This document shows, piece by piece, positions 1 to 8,991 of a stretch of DNA of 64,000 nucleotides. Within the stretch, counting starts at the first letter, position 1; each line of letters opens with the position of its first letter. The notes beneath the pieces were generated by a model that saw only the letters and a program-made list of their open reading frames with translations, did not search any database and was not told the origin of the DNA. The position numbers and the translations under genes are program-made. The stretch covers positions 2,542,001-2,606,000 of the forward strand of contig NZ_CP047156.1 in assembly GCF_009834025.1 (NCBI RefSeq). The letters run 5' to 3'. The DNA is from Epidermidibacterium keratini. Its GTDB lineage: Bacteria > Actinomycetota > Actinomycetes > Mycobacteriales > Antricoccaceae.

Positions 1-48
1 GCCAGCGACGACGAGTCCTATGCCTGGAGCTGGGCGACGAATGCCTAA
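1..48 (+). CDS. C-terminal end of an upstream gene (partial)
   Basis: Frame 1 is open from the window edge and ends with TAA at 46-48, giving the last residues ASDDESYAWSWATNA. This is too short to identify. Its context, next to a fumarylacetoacetase operon, would suit a tyrosine or homogentisate degradation gene, but that is inference. Its stop overlaps the ATG at 41 of the next gene, so the two are probably translationally coupled. Confidence 0.45.
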   Translation, partial: ASDDESYAWSWATNA

Positions 49-826
49 CCGGCTGACCCGAGGACTCGTTGACGATGCGGGGCTGTTTCCGCCGACCTCG
101 CTGCAGATGCGCGATGCGCTCGCCCGCAACGCTCGCGACCGAGCGGCCGGGCCACCGATGCTGACCAACCGGTTCCTGGTCACGAGCGCCGACCTACCGG
201 CGATGCTCGATGCATTGCCTGCGGGGCAAGAGATCGAGATTGGGCTGATCCACGGGGGTGACGTCGATTCGCTGTCGGCGGCGCTCGAGCAGGCGGGCAG
301 CCTCCTGCGGCATATCGAGCTCAAGGGCCTCGACGCGTGGGACGGCGTACCCGACGACCTGCCGGTATACGTGGAGGCAGTACCGCGTTCCGGACTGCCC
401 GAGGTCATCGAAGCGACGCAATCGGCGAAACGCAGCGCACCCACCGGCGTCAAGGTGCGATGTGGGGGAGTGAGCGCGGATCTCTTTCCGTCAGTCGACG
501 AGCTCGCGACGGCGCTGCGCGCCATCATCAGTGCGGGCGTGCCGATGAAGGCGACCGCCGGACTGCATAGCGCTGTCCGCAATACAAATCCCCAGACCGG
601 TTTTGACCACCACGGGTTCGTCAACCTGCTCGTGGCGATCGACACCGCCTTGCGGGACGGAGATGTCGCGGCTGCCCTGGCCGAACGCGACCCGGAGACC
701 CTCGCCCAACGGGCCCGCGGGATCGATCGCGAGGGCGCGGAGCAGGTGCGAAGCGTGCTCGTCTCGTACGGGTCATGCAGCACGTCCTCACCTGTGCAGC
801 AGGCACGCGAGCTCCGCTTGCTGTAA
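41..826 (+). CDS. Conserved actinobacterial protein linked to fumarylacetoacetase, function unknown
   Basis: A 261-residue soluble protein with no signal peptide or membrane segment. The ATG at 41 is preferred to the in-frame ATG at 20 because it overlaps the stop of the upstream gene by 8 bases. Visible motifs are VDDAGLFPP near residues 10-18, VRCGG in the middle, and KATAGLH followed by HGFVNLL in the last third. The alternating strand/helix pattern with Gly-rich strand ends looks like a TIM-barrel enzyme. It lies 25 bp upstream of fah in the same direction, so a role in tyrosine/homogentisate degradation is likely by association. I do not recognise a characterised relative. Confidence 0.75.
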   Translation: MPNRLTRGLVDDAGLFPPTSLQMRDALARNARDRAAGPPMLTNRFLVTSADLPAMLDALPAGQEIEIGLIHGGDVDSLSAALEQAGSLLRHIELKGLDAWDGVPDDLPVYVEAVPRSGLPEVIEATQSAKRSAPTGVKVRCGGVSADLFPSVDELATALRAIISAGVPMKATAGLHSAVRNTNPQTGFDHHGFVNLLVAIDTALRDGDVAAALAERDPETLAQRARGIDREGAEQVRSVLVSYGSCSTSSPVQQARELRLL

Positions 827-851
827 CCAACGATAAGGAACTTTCACAACT

Positions 852-2021
852 ATGTCTGATGTTTCGGCCACCGACGGTTTTGGCCTGGCGAACCTGCCCT
901 ACGGAGTCTTCAGCACTGAAGGCCAAGCGCCCCGAGTCGGCGTGCGCTACGGCGACCGGGTGCTCGACCTGGCTGCGGCACTCGATGACCCGGTCTTCAG
1001 TGAGCCGACCCTGAACGCGTTCATGTCTCTCGGCCGGGCCGCGTGGGACGACACCCGCGCCCGCGTGACCGAGTTGCTCTCCACGCAGCCGGACCACCCG
1101 GCGCTGATCGAACTCAGCGACGTGACGCTGCACCTGCCGATCCATGTGCCGGACTACGTCGACTTCTACGCATCCGAGCATCACGCCAGCAACGTCGGTC
1201 GTATCTTCCGTCCGGACGCCGAGCCGCTGCTGCCCAACTGGAAACACATGCCGGTCAGCTATCACGGGCGTGCGTCGACGGTCGTGGTGTCCGGCACCGA
1301 CATCGTCCGACCTCAAGGCCAGCACAAGGCCCCGGATGCTGACGCGCCGACCTTCGGCGCGTGCCAGCGTCTTGACGTCGAGGTCGAGCTGGGGTTCGTC
1401 GTCGGGATGGGGGCCGAGCTTGGCGCGCCAGTGAGCGGTGCCGACTTCGCCGAGCACGTCTTTGGCGCCGTACTGCTCAACGACTGGTCGGCGCGCGATA
1501 TCCAAGCTTGGGAGTACGTCCCACTCGGCCCGCACCTGGGCAAGTCGTTTGCCACCTCGATCAGCCCCTGGGTCGTGCCCCTCGCAGCGCTTGAGGCCGC
1601 CCGGACGAGTACGCCGCCGCGCACGCACGATTTGCTGCCATATCTGCAGGACGGCGACGACTGGGCGCTGGAGATCGACCTCGAACTGGACGTCAACGGT
1701 GCCGTACTGTCGCGACCGCCGTACGCCGGGATGTACTACTCCGGCGCGCAGATGCTGGCTCACCTGACCGTCAACGGCGCCCGCCTCAACACCGGCGACC
1801 TCTATGGCTCGGGAACCGTATCCGGCACGCAGCTCGAGCAGCGTGGCTCGCTGCTCGAGCTGTCGTGGGGTGGCAAGGAGCCGATCACCCTGCCGGACGG
1901 GTCGACGCGCACGTTCCTGGAGGACGGCGATATCGCCACGATCCGCGGCTCGTTCGTCGGTGCCGGCGGCGAGCGATGCTCCTTCGGCGAGGTCACGGGC
2001 ACGATCGTCCCCGCTCGGTAG
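852..2021 (+). CDS. fah: Fumarylacetoacetase
   Basis: Hydrolyses 4-fumarylacetoacetate to fumarate and acetoacetate, the last step of tyrosine degradation through homogentisate. The 389 residues fit the eukaryotic-type FAH length: an SH3-like N-terminal part (about 1-100) and a catalytic part. The motif DYVDFYASEHHASNVG starts at residue 101 and holds the catalytic His and a metal-binding Asp. DVEVELGFVVG (metal Glu177 and Glu179) and LLNDWSARDIQAWE (Asp211) follow, as expected for the Mg/Ca site. The gene follows a conserved hypothetical gene in one transcription unit and converges with helR 23 bp downstream. No terminator hairpin is obvious between them. Confidence 0.95.
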   Translation: MSDVSATDGFGLANLPYGVFSTEGQAPRVGVRYGDRVLDLAAALDDPVFSEPTLNAFMSLGRAAWDDTRARVTELLSTQPDHPALIELSDVTLHLPIHVPDYVDFYASEHHASNVGRIFRPDAEPLLPNWKHMPVSYHGRASTVVVSGTDIVRPQGQHKAPDADAPTFGACQRLDVEVELGFVVGMGAELGAPVSGADFAEHVFGAVLLNDWSARDIQAWEYVPLGPHLGKSFATSISPWVVPLAALEAARTSTPPRTHDLLPYLQDGDDWALEIDLELDVNGAVLSRPPYAGMYYSGAQMLAHLTVNGARLNTGDLYGSGTVSGTQLEQRGSLLELSWGGKEPITLPDGSTRTFLEDGDIATIRGSFVGAGGERCSFGEVTGTIVPAR

Positions 2022-2044
2022 GCGGTGCTCGAGCGGCGAGGTTT

Positions 2045-4183
2045 CTAGGTGAGGATGGCGAGCTGGCCCGTGGCTCGGGTCATCGCCACGTAGCGGTCCA
2101 CCGCTCCCTCGATGCCGCCGCCGAACTCATCCGGTCGCACCACGATCACGAGATCAAACTCCAGGCCCTTCGCCAGCTCGGGAGTGAGCGAGCGCACCCG
2201 TGAGCTTCCGACGTACGCCGGATCGCCTATGACGCAGGCGATCCCGTCGGCATGCGAGGAAAGCCAGTCCTGCAGGATCGAGTCGCGCTCCGACACGTCG
2301 CCGTGGATCACCGCAAGACCGCTGCTGCGGATCGACGTCGGTACGTTGGCGTCGGGCAGCGCCGCGCGAATCACCGGTTCGGCTTCGGCCATGATCTCGC
2401 TCGGCGTCCGGTAGTTGATCGACAGCGATGCTTCGCTGATTCGGTCCAGCCCGACACGCTCGAGCCGCTCAGACCACGACTCGGTAAAGCCATGACGTGC
2501 CTGAGCCCGGTCGCCCACGACGGTGAAGCTGCGCGACGGGTTACGCAGGAGCAGCATCTGCCACTGTGCGTCGGTCAGCTCCTGCGCCTCGTCAACGATG
2601 ATGTGAGCGAACGGGCCGGCGAGCGGATCGTGCGCGACCGCCGGGTCAGGGTCGGCAAGCGCGTCGCGCAGGTCCGCGCCGCGCAGCATCGTCACCGCTC
2701 CCTCTCCGTCATCGTCGGCCGCGAGGATGTCGTCGACGACTTCGGACATCCGCTCGCGTTCTGCTTCAGCAACGGCACGTTTGCGTTCCTGCCCTCGTAC
2801 TGCATGTGGATCGCCCAGGCGCTGCCGTGCCGCATCCAGCATCGGCAGGTCTTCGAGCGTCCACGCGCGAGGATCGGTCCGCTGCAGCACCAGCACTTGT
2901 TCGCGGCGCAGCCACGGCGCGCACTTACGCAAGTACGCCGGGACCGAGTAGAGATCAGCGACAAGGTCGGTCGGCCCGATGAGTGGCCACGCCTGATGCA
3001 GCGCGGCGAGCAGCTCCTCATGGTGCTCCAGCGCCGTGAGCACGTGAGCTGGAGCCATCTTTCCGTCGTACTTGTCGAGGAGGATGTCGACGAGCTCCTG
3101 TAGCACGCGTTCGCGGGCCAGGTTGTGCGGCGTACCGGGGTCGGGCGCGGCAAATGCCTCCGCCCAGTCGGTTGCGCTCAGCCACAGCTCGGCGTCGCTC
3201 AGTTCGACCTCCATACCCGTCGTTGGCGGCTCTTCGTAAAAGCGCACCGCGGGCTCGATCGCCTGCACGAGCGTCGCTGTCGACTTCAGCGCGGCGACTT
3301 CGGGATCGCTTTCCTGACTGACATCCGCGCCCTGTGGCACAAGGTCGCGCAGCGTGGACATCTGTACGCCTTCTTCGCCGAGACTCGGCAGCACGTCGGC
3401 GACGTACGCCAGATACGGCTCGTGCGGACCGACAAACAACACGCCGCCTCGTTCATGTCCCAAGCGCGGGTCCGAATACAGCAGGTACGCCGCGCGGTGC
3501 AGCGCGACGACGGTCTTGCCCGTGCCCGGACCGCCGTCGACGACGAGGGTGCCGCGTGAGCTCGCGCGGATAATCGCGTCCTGGTCGGAAGCGATGGTGG
3601 CGAGTACGTCGCGCATCTGCGGCGACCGGCTCGTCGCGAGGCTGGCGATGAAGGCCGACTGGTCATCGAGCGTGGCGCCGTTATCGAGACCGTCGGCGGT
3701 GAAGACCTCGTCCCAGTAGTCGCTGATTCGTCCGACGCTCCATCGGTAGCGTCGGCGGCTTCGCAGGCCCATCGGGTTGGCGTGGGTCGCCGCGAAGAAC
3801 GGTTCGGCCGCGACCGAGCGCCAGTCGACCAGCAGCCGTCGACCCTCACGGTCGCTGAGGCCGACACGTCCGACGTACACCGGATCGCGGTGCCCGTCGA
3901 TCACCATCCGTCCGAGGCACAGGTCAATGCCGTATCGCCGAATGGTGCGCAACCGGGCCGTCAGGCGCTGAACTTCCTGGTCGCGTTCGAGCGCACCGGT
4001 GCCACGCCGGCCGCCGGACTGCCGCGCCGCGTCGAGGCGCTGCGAGATCTCAGCGACGGTGCTGTCAATCGCCTCGGCAATCGCCGAGAACTGGGCTTCG
4101 TCGGTCGAGATGAGGGCGGGGTCGGCCTTGGCGGCCAGGGTGTCGGGAAGGTCGAAAGCGCTGGAGGAGACTGCAGGCGTCAC
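2045..4183 (-). CDS. helR: HelR/HelD-family RNA polymerase recycling ATPase
   Basis: A 712-residue UvrD/Rep-like superfamily 1 ATPase of the HelD class. HelR proteins bind RNA polymerase, dislodge rifamycins and rescue stalled complexes. Residues 25-85 are helical with charged heptads, like the N-terminal coiled coil that enters the polymerase secondary channel. Walker A is GGPGTGKT at 217-224. Walker B is IIVDEAQE at about 515-522. A QARHGF / INYRTP region and a C-terminal MTRA motif complete the motor. The GTG start has GGAG 4 nt upstream. A rifamycin-associated element lies 54 bp upstream (4238-4256), which supports the HelR assignment over a generic DNA helicase. It is monocistronic. Confidence 0.9.
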   Translation of the reverse strand: MTPAVSSSAFDLPDTLAAKADPALISTDEAQFSAIAEAIDSTVAEISQRLDAARQSGGRRGTGALERDQEVQRLTARLRTIRRYGIDLCLGRMVIDGHRDPVYVGRVGLSDREGRRLLVDWRSVAAEPFFAATHANPMGLRSRRRYRWSVGRISDYWDEVFTADGLDNGATLDDQSAFIASLATSRSPQMRDVLATIASDQDAIIRASSRGTLVVDGGPGTGKTVVALHRAAYLLYSDPRLGHERGGVLFVGPHEPYLAYVADVLPSLGEEGVQMSTLRDLVPQGADVSQESDPEVAALKSTATLVQAIEPAVRFYEEPPTTGMEVELSDAELWLSATDWAEAFAAPDPGTPHNLARERVLQELVDILLDKYDGKMAPAHVLTALEHHEELLAALHQAWPLIGPTDLVADLYSVPAYLRKCAPWLRREQVLVLQRTDPRAWTLEDLPMLDAARQRLGDPHAVRGQERKRAVAEAERERMSEVVDDILAADDDGEGAVTMLRGADLRDALADPDPAVAHDPLAGPFAHIIVDEAQELTDAQWQMLLLRNPSRSFTVVGDRAQARHGFTESWSERLERVGLDRISEASLSINYRTPSEIMAEAEPVIRAALPDANVPTSIRSSGLAVIHGDVSERDSILQDWLSSHADGIACVIGDPAYVGSSRVRSLTPELAKGLEFDLVIVVRPDEFGGGIEGAVDRYVAMTRATGQLAILT

Positions 4184-4237
4184 GGGGCTCCGTTCGAGGC
4201 GGGTGAGGAGTGCAGCAGCGATTCTGCGCCTGCACCC

Positions 4238-4256
4238 GGGTCTTGCCGCAAGCCCC
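4238..4256 (-). promoter_or_regulatory. Rifamycin-associated element (RAE) upstream of helR
   Basis: Read on the minus strand the site is GGGGCTTGCGGCAAGACCC. It differs at one position from the 19-bp RAE consensus I recall (GGGGCTTGCGGCAAGGCCC), which sits upstream of rifamycin-inducible resistance genes in actinomycetes. The core is the inverted repeat CTTGC-GGCAAG. It starts 54 bp upstream of the helR GTG. A TATAG-like hexamer lies about 10 bp further upstream and could be the -10 box. Confidence 0.85.
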
Positions 4257-4381
4257 CAGGTCCGCTATATGTTGAAAGTGAGGACGTAGATAGTTGCGTC
4301 TTGAGCGCGCGGGGTGGTTTCGACGGACGGCCTCGTTCCTCGGCCTGCGGGGCCACCGAGGTGTGGAGAGCTGACGCGGCT

Positions 4382-4978
4382 TTAGTCAGCGTCGCGCCAC
4401 ATGGACCATCCGGTGGGTCCGTCGATTCCCAGCCTCATGTCGTCGACGACGCTAAAGCCGAACTTGCGGTAGAAGTCCACGTTGACCGGGTTTGTCGTCT
4501 CGAGCTTGATCGGCTTTCGTGCGTCGTGCGACAGCTGCAGCAACTGCGCCAGTAGCTCGCGTCCGTATCCCGATCCCTGCTCTTGAGGGTCAACGGCCAG
4601 GAACTGCAGATACAGCGCCGGGCGCTGCGGCCCCAGGCTCGCTAAACGGGCCATCGCGGCGGTGACGGTGCGCGAATGCTCGCGACCTACCAGCGCGCGA
4701 AGGATGCCGCTAGGCGAGGGGAAAGTGTCGGGTCGGGAGCGCGGTAAGGCGGTGTCGCGACCGACTCCGACCGCGACTGCCGGGTCGCCGCCGATGACTT
4801 TAATAAGCCCGATCTCGGCGTACCGCTCCACATAAAGTCCAAGCCACGCGGCGATGCAGTCGGTGCGGGTTGCCGGTTCAGGAAATACCCAACGCATCAT
4901 CGGATCGTTGGCGTATGCCCGCGCGAGCAGCGAACGCACCCCGATCATGGAATGAAGATCGACGTCGGTATCCATCAA
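4382..4978 (-). CDS. GNAT-family N-acetyltransferase
   Basis: A 198-residue protein. The acetyl-CoA-binding motif A is visible at about residues 123-147: a hydrophobic strand YLQFLAVDP followed by QEQGSGYGRELL, the Q-x-x-G-x-G loop. The C-terminal NVDFYRKFGF segment is the usual motif B with a conserved Tyr. The substrate cannot be told from sequence. The layout (N-terminal ARAYANDPMMRWVFP) resembles stand-alone actinobacterial GNAT proteins related to drug or small-molecule acetylases. It is 78 bp from the end of the MatC-like carrier gene on the same strand and is probably transcribed separately. Confidence 0.85.
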   Translation of the reverse strand: MMDTDVDLHSMIGVRSLLARAYANDPMMRWVFPEPATRTDCIAAWLGLYVERYAEIGLIKVIGGDPAVAVGVGRDTALPRSRPDTFPSPSGILRALVGREHSRTVTAAMARLASLGPQRPALYLQFLAVDPQEQGSGYGRELLAQLLQLSHDARKPIKLETTNPVNVDFYRKFGFSVVDDMRLGIDGPTGWSMWRDAD

Positions 4979-5056
4979 TTCGACGTTAGTACAGTTCGCG
5001 CACCCGGGATGGATCGTTCACCGCATCGGTATCGGGGTGCTTTAGATTCGCAAGCG

Positions 5057-6424
5057 CTAGAGGCTCGACGGCCACACGAGACCGAAGACCAGCAGCACCG
5101 GGCCGATCACGATCATCGACAGACCCCAGCGGGTCAGCAGGTGGGTGACGCGTTCACGTTGGTCGGCCGGTGTCGTCGCCGTCAGCGTCGCGCCCACGGT
5201 CGAGAACGGCGAGACGTCGACGATGGATGAGCAGACGCCGAGAGCGCTGATGATGGCCCAACCGGGGATGTTCTCGGCCGCGACAAGCGGAATCGCCAAT
5301 GGGACGAGCGCAGCCAGGATTCCCGTCGTGGAGGCGAAGGCCGATACCAGTCCACCGATCAGGCAGATGACAAATGCGGCAACGATTGGCGCACCGACCT
5401 TGGCGGCGTACTCGCCGAGCGTGTCGACGGCGCCCATCGCCTGCAGCACCGAGACATACGTGATGATGCCACCGACCAGCATCGCCGTCGACCAGTCGAT
5501 CTTGCCGATCGCGGCCTTGCCGTCAGCGGGCCGGATGAACGCCAGGACCGCTGCCAAGGCGAAGCAGAGTACGCCGATGTCGGGCTCCTTGCCCATCAGC
5601 GACAGCACGACGACGAGGGCGATGAGCAGGACCATGAACCCGACGGTGAGCCAGTGGATGCCTGACAGCTTGTTGTCGGGAGTCTCGTCGGCGATGGTGC
5701 GTACCGGCTTGCCGTCTTCTTCGGGTTCGTAGCGCTCGCCCTTCGGGCGGCCGGTGCCGCCGGCGTACGACGTGGTGAACGACGGGGTGGTGCGCTCGAT
5801 GTCGTCGGCGAAGTCGCCCTTCTGGCGCAGGAGCTTCGGTCCGCCGAACATGAAGAATGCGACGGCGAAGAGCATCAGGTTGACCACGAGGGCAATCAGG
5901 AACAGCGTGATCGCAGACATCGGGATGTCTGCGTCGCGGGCGGTCCCGTAGGTGACGATTCCGAAGAGACTGGTCGGCGCGAACCCTCCGGCGCTGAGGC
6001 CGCAACCGACCGCGAGCGCCATGAGCATCGGGTCGATCTTGAACCGCTTCGCCAGCGGCATCGCTACCGGCGCGGTGACCAGCCCAGCGAGCGGCGAGCC
6101 CATCGCCGAGATGCCCATGGTGAGGCCGAAGAAGACCAGCGGTATGAGGACGGCTCTGTTGCCGACCTTGCGTAGTGCGGCCTCGACAAGCCGGTCGATC
6201 GTGCCGTTGACCTGGGCGATGCCGAAGAAGTAGGTGACACCGACCAGCAGGATCAGGATCGAGACGGGGAATCCGGCGAAGATCTCATCAAGAGATATCT
6301 TCGCGAGCCAGATACCGACCCCGAATGCGGCGGGGAGCGTGACGACACCGAGGTGTACGTCGCGGATGGCGGCGGCGGCAAATAACACCACGAGGATGGC
6401 GATGGCGATCAGGTCTAGATCCAT
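5057..6424 (-). CDS. MatC-like / ion-transporter-superfamily dicarboxylate carrier
   Basis: A 455-residue, very hydrophobic inner-membrane protein with about 11-12 predicted helices in two halves, joined by a charged loop at about residues 205-255. The N-terminus (MDLDLIAIAILVVLFAAA) resembles the malonate/dicarboxylate carrier MatC N-terminal domain. SAMGSPLAGL in the first half and SPFSTVGATLTATTP in the second are the re-entrant-loop-like motifs of this superfamily. The ATG at 6424 is chosen over longer in-frame starts because GCGGAG lies just upstream and the protein then begins at the membrane segment. The substrate is unknown; a dicarboxylate is the best guess. Confidence 0.8.
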   Translation of the reverse strand: MDLDLIAIAILVVLFAAAAIRDVHLGVVTLPAAFGVGIWLAKISLDEIFAGFPVSILILLVGVTYFFGIAQVNGTIDRLVEAALRKVGNRAVLIPLVFFGLTMGISAMGSPLAGLVTAPVAMPLAKRFKIDPMLMALAVGCGLSAGGFAPTSLFGIVTYGTARDADIPMSAITLFLIALVVNLMLFAVAFFMFGGPKLLRQKGDFADDIERTTPSFTTSYAGGTGRPKGERYEPEEDGKPVRTIADETPDNKLSGIHWLTVGFMVLLIALVVVLSLMGKEPDIGVLCFALAAVLAFIRPADGKAAIGKIDWSTAMLVGGIITYVSVLQAMGAVDTLGEYAAKVGAPIVAAFVICLIGGLVSAFASTTGILAALVPLAIPLVAAENIPGWAIISALGVCSSIVDVSPFSTVGATLTATTPADQRERVTHLLTRWGLSMIVIGPVLLVFGLVWPSSL

Positions 6425-6534
6425 GATGGCTCCGCTCGGGTCGAGGCAGCTCGACGGGACAAGTCCCGTTGAACGTACTGCATCGCAACCGAGATTTAAC
6501 GCAGGTCGGCAGCGGTACGGCACAATGGGCGATC

Positions 6535-7206
6535 GTGGAAGAGACCTGGCGAGACGGGTTCGTCGCGGCCATGCAGCGCAAGCAGGCAAGCAACGAACAG
6601 ATCAACAGCGAGCTGGAGGCCGCGGCCGACAAGGCCGACGCCGAAGGCAAGACCCCTAAAGGTGCGTTAGGCGACCCGGGGGAGTACGCCGCGTCGCTGG
6701 ACTACCCAGACAAACGCTTCAAGTACGGCGAGGCGCTTGCCGGCGCCGCCGTACTCGTCGGCGCGTTCGTACTGAGCGACGGCCTGCTCGCGCTCCGAGA
6801 CGGTCTGCCGTACGAGCTGACCCTCGGCTCGCTGATCTCGTGGCTGCTGGTCTTCGGCGGCGTTCTCGTGTGCCTTTATCTCGCGACGAAGTTCTCCGGC
6901 GCGGCCGTGCTCGCGGTCGCTCTGCCCCTGTTGCTGGTCTGGGCGTTCGTCACTCAAGCGCCGACTGCGGTGCTGTGGCAAGGCGATCCCGTGGTGGCGA
7001 TCGTGGCCGGGGCGATCGTGCTCGTACTCGCCTTTGCCTATGTCGCAAGCTATCTGCAGCGCCAGAACGCCAATCCGGTCCGTGATCCCGACTCGGGAGA
7101 TGACATCCGTTTCGGCGACCAGAAGCCGTCGTTCGTCCAGCTGTGGGGACCGTTGGTCTACATGGCCGTGGCCGTCCTACTCGTCGTCGTTTTGCTGATC
7201 GTGTGA
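6535..7206 (+). CDS. Membrane protein with N-terminal HAAS-like domain
   Basis: A 223-residue protein. Residues 1-55 are charged and helical, with the pattern MQRKQASNEQINSELEAA...GDPGEYAASL, which resembles the HAAS/DUF1700 type of helical domain found before membrane segments in actinobacteria. Four or five transmembrane helices follow, then a polar stretch (PDSGDDIRFGD) and a last C-terminal helix. The GTG at 6535 is preferred because the domain begins there; the upstream in-frame sequence looks non-coding. There is no clear Shine-Dalgarno, so translation may be leaderless. It is divergent from the MatC-like carrier. Function unknown; sensory or anti-sigma-like roles are possible. Confidence 0.65.
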   Translation: MEETWRDGFVAAMQRKQASNEQINSELEAAADKADAEGKTPKGALGDPGEYAASLDYPDKRFKYGEALAGAAVLVGAFVLSDGLLALRDGLPYELTLGSLISWLLVFGGVLVCLYLATKFSGAAVLAVALPLLLVWAFVTQAPTAVLWQGDPVVAIVAGAIVLVLAFAYVASYLQRQNANPVRDPDSGDDIRFGDQKPSFVQLWGPLVYMAVAVLLVVVLLIV

Positions 7207-7240
7207 CGCGGCGCTATCGCGAAGTAGCAAGATAGGACCT

Positions 7241-7768
7241 ATGTCCCCACAGATCGTCATCCGCCGTGCGCGCACCAAGGACGTCGCAGCGATTCGCCGG
7301 ATCGCCGCACCGCTTGTCGAGGCACGCGTGCTTCTGGCGAAGGAGGCGGTCGCCTACTACGAAGGGCTTCAGGACTTCCGCGTCGCCGAGCTGGACGGCC
7401 GCGTCGTGGGGTTCGGCGCTCTGCACGTGATGTGGGAGGACCTCGCTGAGGTGCGCACGCTCGCTGTCTCGGCTGAGGCCAAAGGCACTGGCGTGGGCGG
7501 TCTGCTGCTTGAGCGGCTGCTTGATGACGCCCGGGAGATTGGCGTGAGCCGGGTCTTCTGCCTGACGTTCGAGACTGCCTTCTTTGAGGCGCACGGCTTC
7601 ACCGAGATCGAGGGCACGCCGGTGGAGCCGGAAATCTTCGCCGAGCTGCTTCGCTCCCACGACGATGGTGTCGCTGAGTTCTTGGATCTCGCCCGCGTGA
7701 AACCCAACACGCTCGGCAACAGCCGGATGCTCCGCATCCTGCAGAACCCACCTATGAAAGGAATCTGA
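7241..7768 (+). CDS. argA: Amino-acid N-acetyltransferase (N-acetylglutamate synthase, short GNAT type)
   Basis: Transfers acetyl from acetyl-CoA to glutamate, the first step of arginine synthesis. The 175 residues match the short stand-alone ArgA of mycobacteria (Rv2747 type): VIRRARTKDV at the N-terminus, FGALHVMWEDLAEVRTLAV for the acetyl-CoA strand, GTGVGGLLLERL for the pyrophosphate loop, then FFEAHGFTEIEGTP and a C-terminal EFLDL..VKPNTLGNSRM signature. The stop overlaps the next start as TGATG, so it is coupled to the amidohydrolase. No other arginine gene is nearby. Confidence 0.85.
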   Translation: MSPQIVIRRARTKDVAAIRRIAAPLVEARVLLAKEAVAYYEGLQDFRVAELDGRVVGFGALHVMWEDLAEVRTLAVSAEAKGTGVGGLLLERLLDDAREIGVSRVFCLTFETAFFEAHGFTEIEGTPVEPEIFAELLRSHDDGVAEFLDLARVKPNTLGNSRMLRILQNPPMKGI

Positions 7769-8991
7769 TGCCCATCACCCTCGGCGACAAGACGGACTTC
7801 GCGCTGGTCGGCGGCCGCGTGCTGACCATGGCCGGAGACGAGTACGACGACGGTGTCGTGGTCGTCCGCGACGGCAAGGTCACTGCGGTCGGTCCACGCA
7901 AGAAGGTCCGGATCCCGCGAGCCGTCGAGCAGATCGACGTCTCCGGCAAGTGGGTCGCGCCGGGGTTCGTCGAGGCGCACGCCCACGTCGGCGTACACGA
8001 GGAGGGTGAAGGCTGGGCCGGCGACGACACCAATGAGATGACCGATCCCAACGGGGCGCGGTTGCGGGCGCTCGATGCGATCAACCCCGACGACCAAGGG
8101 TTCCGCGACGCCCTCGCCGGTGGCGTCACCACCGTCGTCGTGAAGCCGGGGTCGGGCAACCCGATCGGTGGACAGACCGTCGCGATGAAGGTGTGGGGCC
8201 GCATCGTCGACGAGATGGTCATCAAGAACCCGTGCTCGGTCAAGAGCGCGCTGGGCGAGAACCCGAAGCGGGTGTACGGCGAGAAGAAGACGCTGCCCTC
8301 GACCCGCCTCGGCGTCACGGCTGTCATCCGAGACGCGCTGGCCTCGGCACGCGAGTACGCCGACGCGCGCTCGAAGAAGGACAGCACGGAGAAGTACGAC
8401 GGCAGCAAGGAGATCCTCGCGAAGGTCCTCTCCGGTGACGTGCCGTGGTGCCAGCACACGCACCGTGTCGATGACATCGCAACGGCGATCCGGCTGGCCG
8501 ACGAGTTCGGGTACCGCCTCGTGATCAACCACGGCACCGAGGCGCACCTCATCGCCTCGCACATTGCTGAGCGCGACATCCCGGTCGTGATCGGGCCGCT
8601 GTTTACCTCACGCTCCAAGGTTGAGGTACGCCGTCGCTCGCTGGAGAACCCCGGCCATCTAGCGCGCGCCGGCGTGAAGGTCGCGATCACCACTGACCAC
8701 CCGGTGGTGCCGATCGACTTCCTGATCTACCAGGTTGCGCTGTCGGTCAAGGAGGGCCTGCCGCGCGACGAGGCGCTGAAGACGATCACCATCAACCCGG
8801 CGGAGATGCTGGATCTCGACGACCGTGTCGGGTCGCTTGCTAAGGGCAAGGACGCCGACATCGCCGTCTGGGACGGTGATCCGCTGGATGTGACCTCGCG
8901 CTGCCTGCAGACCTTCGTCGACGGCCGGCTGGTCTACGAGTACGTCGACGGTGAGCGGCGTACGGCGCAGCCCTTCGAAAACGCGAAGTAA
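7768..8991 (+). CDS. Amidohydrolase-family protein (imidazolonepropionase-like)
   Basis: A 407-residue TIM-barrel metal-dependent hydrolase. VGGRVLTM near the N-terminus and WVAPGFVEAHAHVGVHE carry the first strand HxH metal site. QHTHRVDDI, VINHGTEAHL and ITTDHPVV hold later His/Asp ligands. The C-terminal GSLAKGKDADIAVWDGDPLD is the usual composite domain of the family. The metal-bridging Lys is not obvious, so a one-metal type is likely. Substrate unknown. It is translationally coupled to argA (TGATG) and to the methyltransferase (TAATG), which suggests a shared pathway or stoichiometry. Confidence 0.85.
   Translation: MPITLGDKTDFALVGGRVLTMAGDEYDDGVVVVRDGKVTAVGPRKKVRIPRAVEQIDVSGKWVAPGFVEAHAHVGVHEEGEGWAGDDTNEMTDPNGARLRALDAINPDDQGFRDALAGGVTTVVVKPGSGNPIGGQTVAMKVWGRIVDEMVIKNPCSVKSALGENPKRVYGEKKTLPSTRLGVTAVIRDALASAREYADARSKKDSTEKYDGSKEILAKVLSGDVPWCQHTHRVDDIATAIRLADEFGYRLVINHGTEAHLIASHIAERDIPVVIGPLFTSRSKVEVRRRSLENPGHLARAGVKVAITTDHPVVPIDFLIYQVALSVKEGLPRDEALKTITINPAEMLDLDDRVGSLAKGKDADIAVWDGDPLDVTSRCLQTFVDGRLVYEYVDGERRTAQPFENAK

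Noticed and set aside
2252-3103. 283-codon plus-strand ORF inside helR
   Set aside because: Antisense shadow of a complete HelR coding region; no domain visible.
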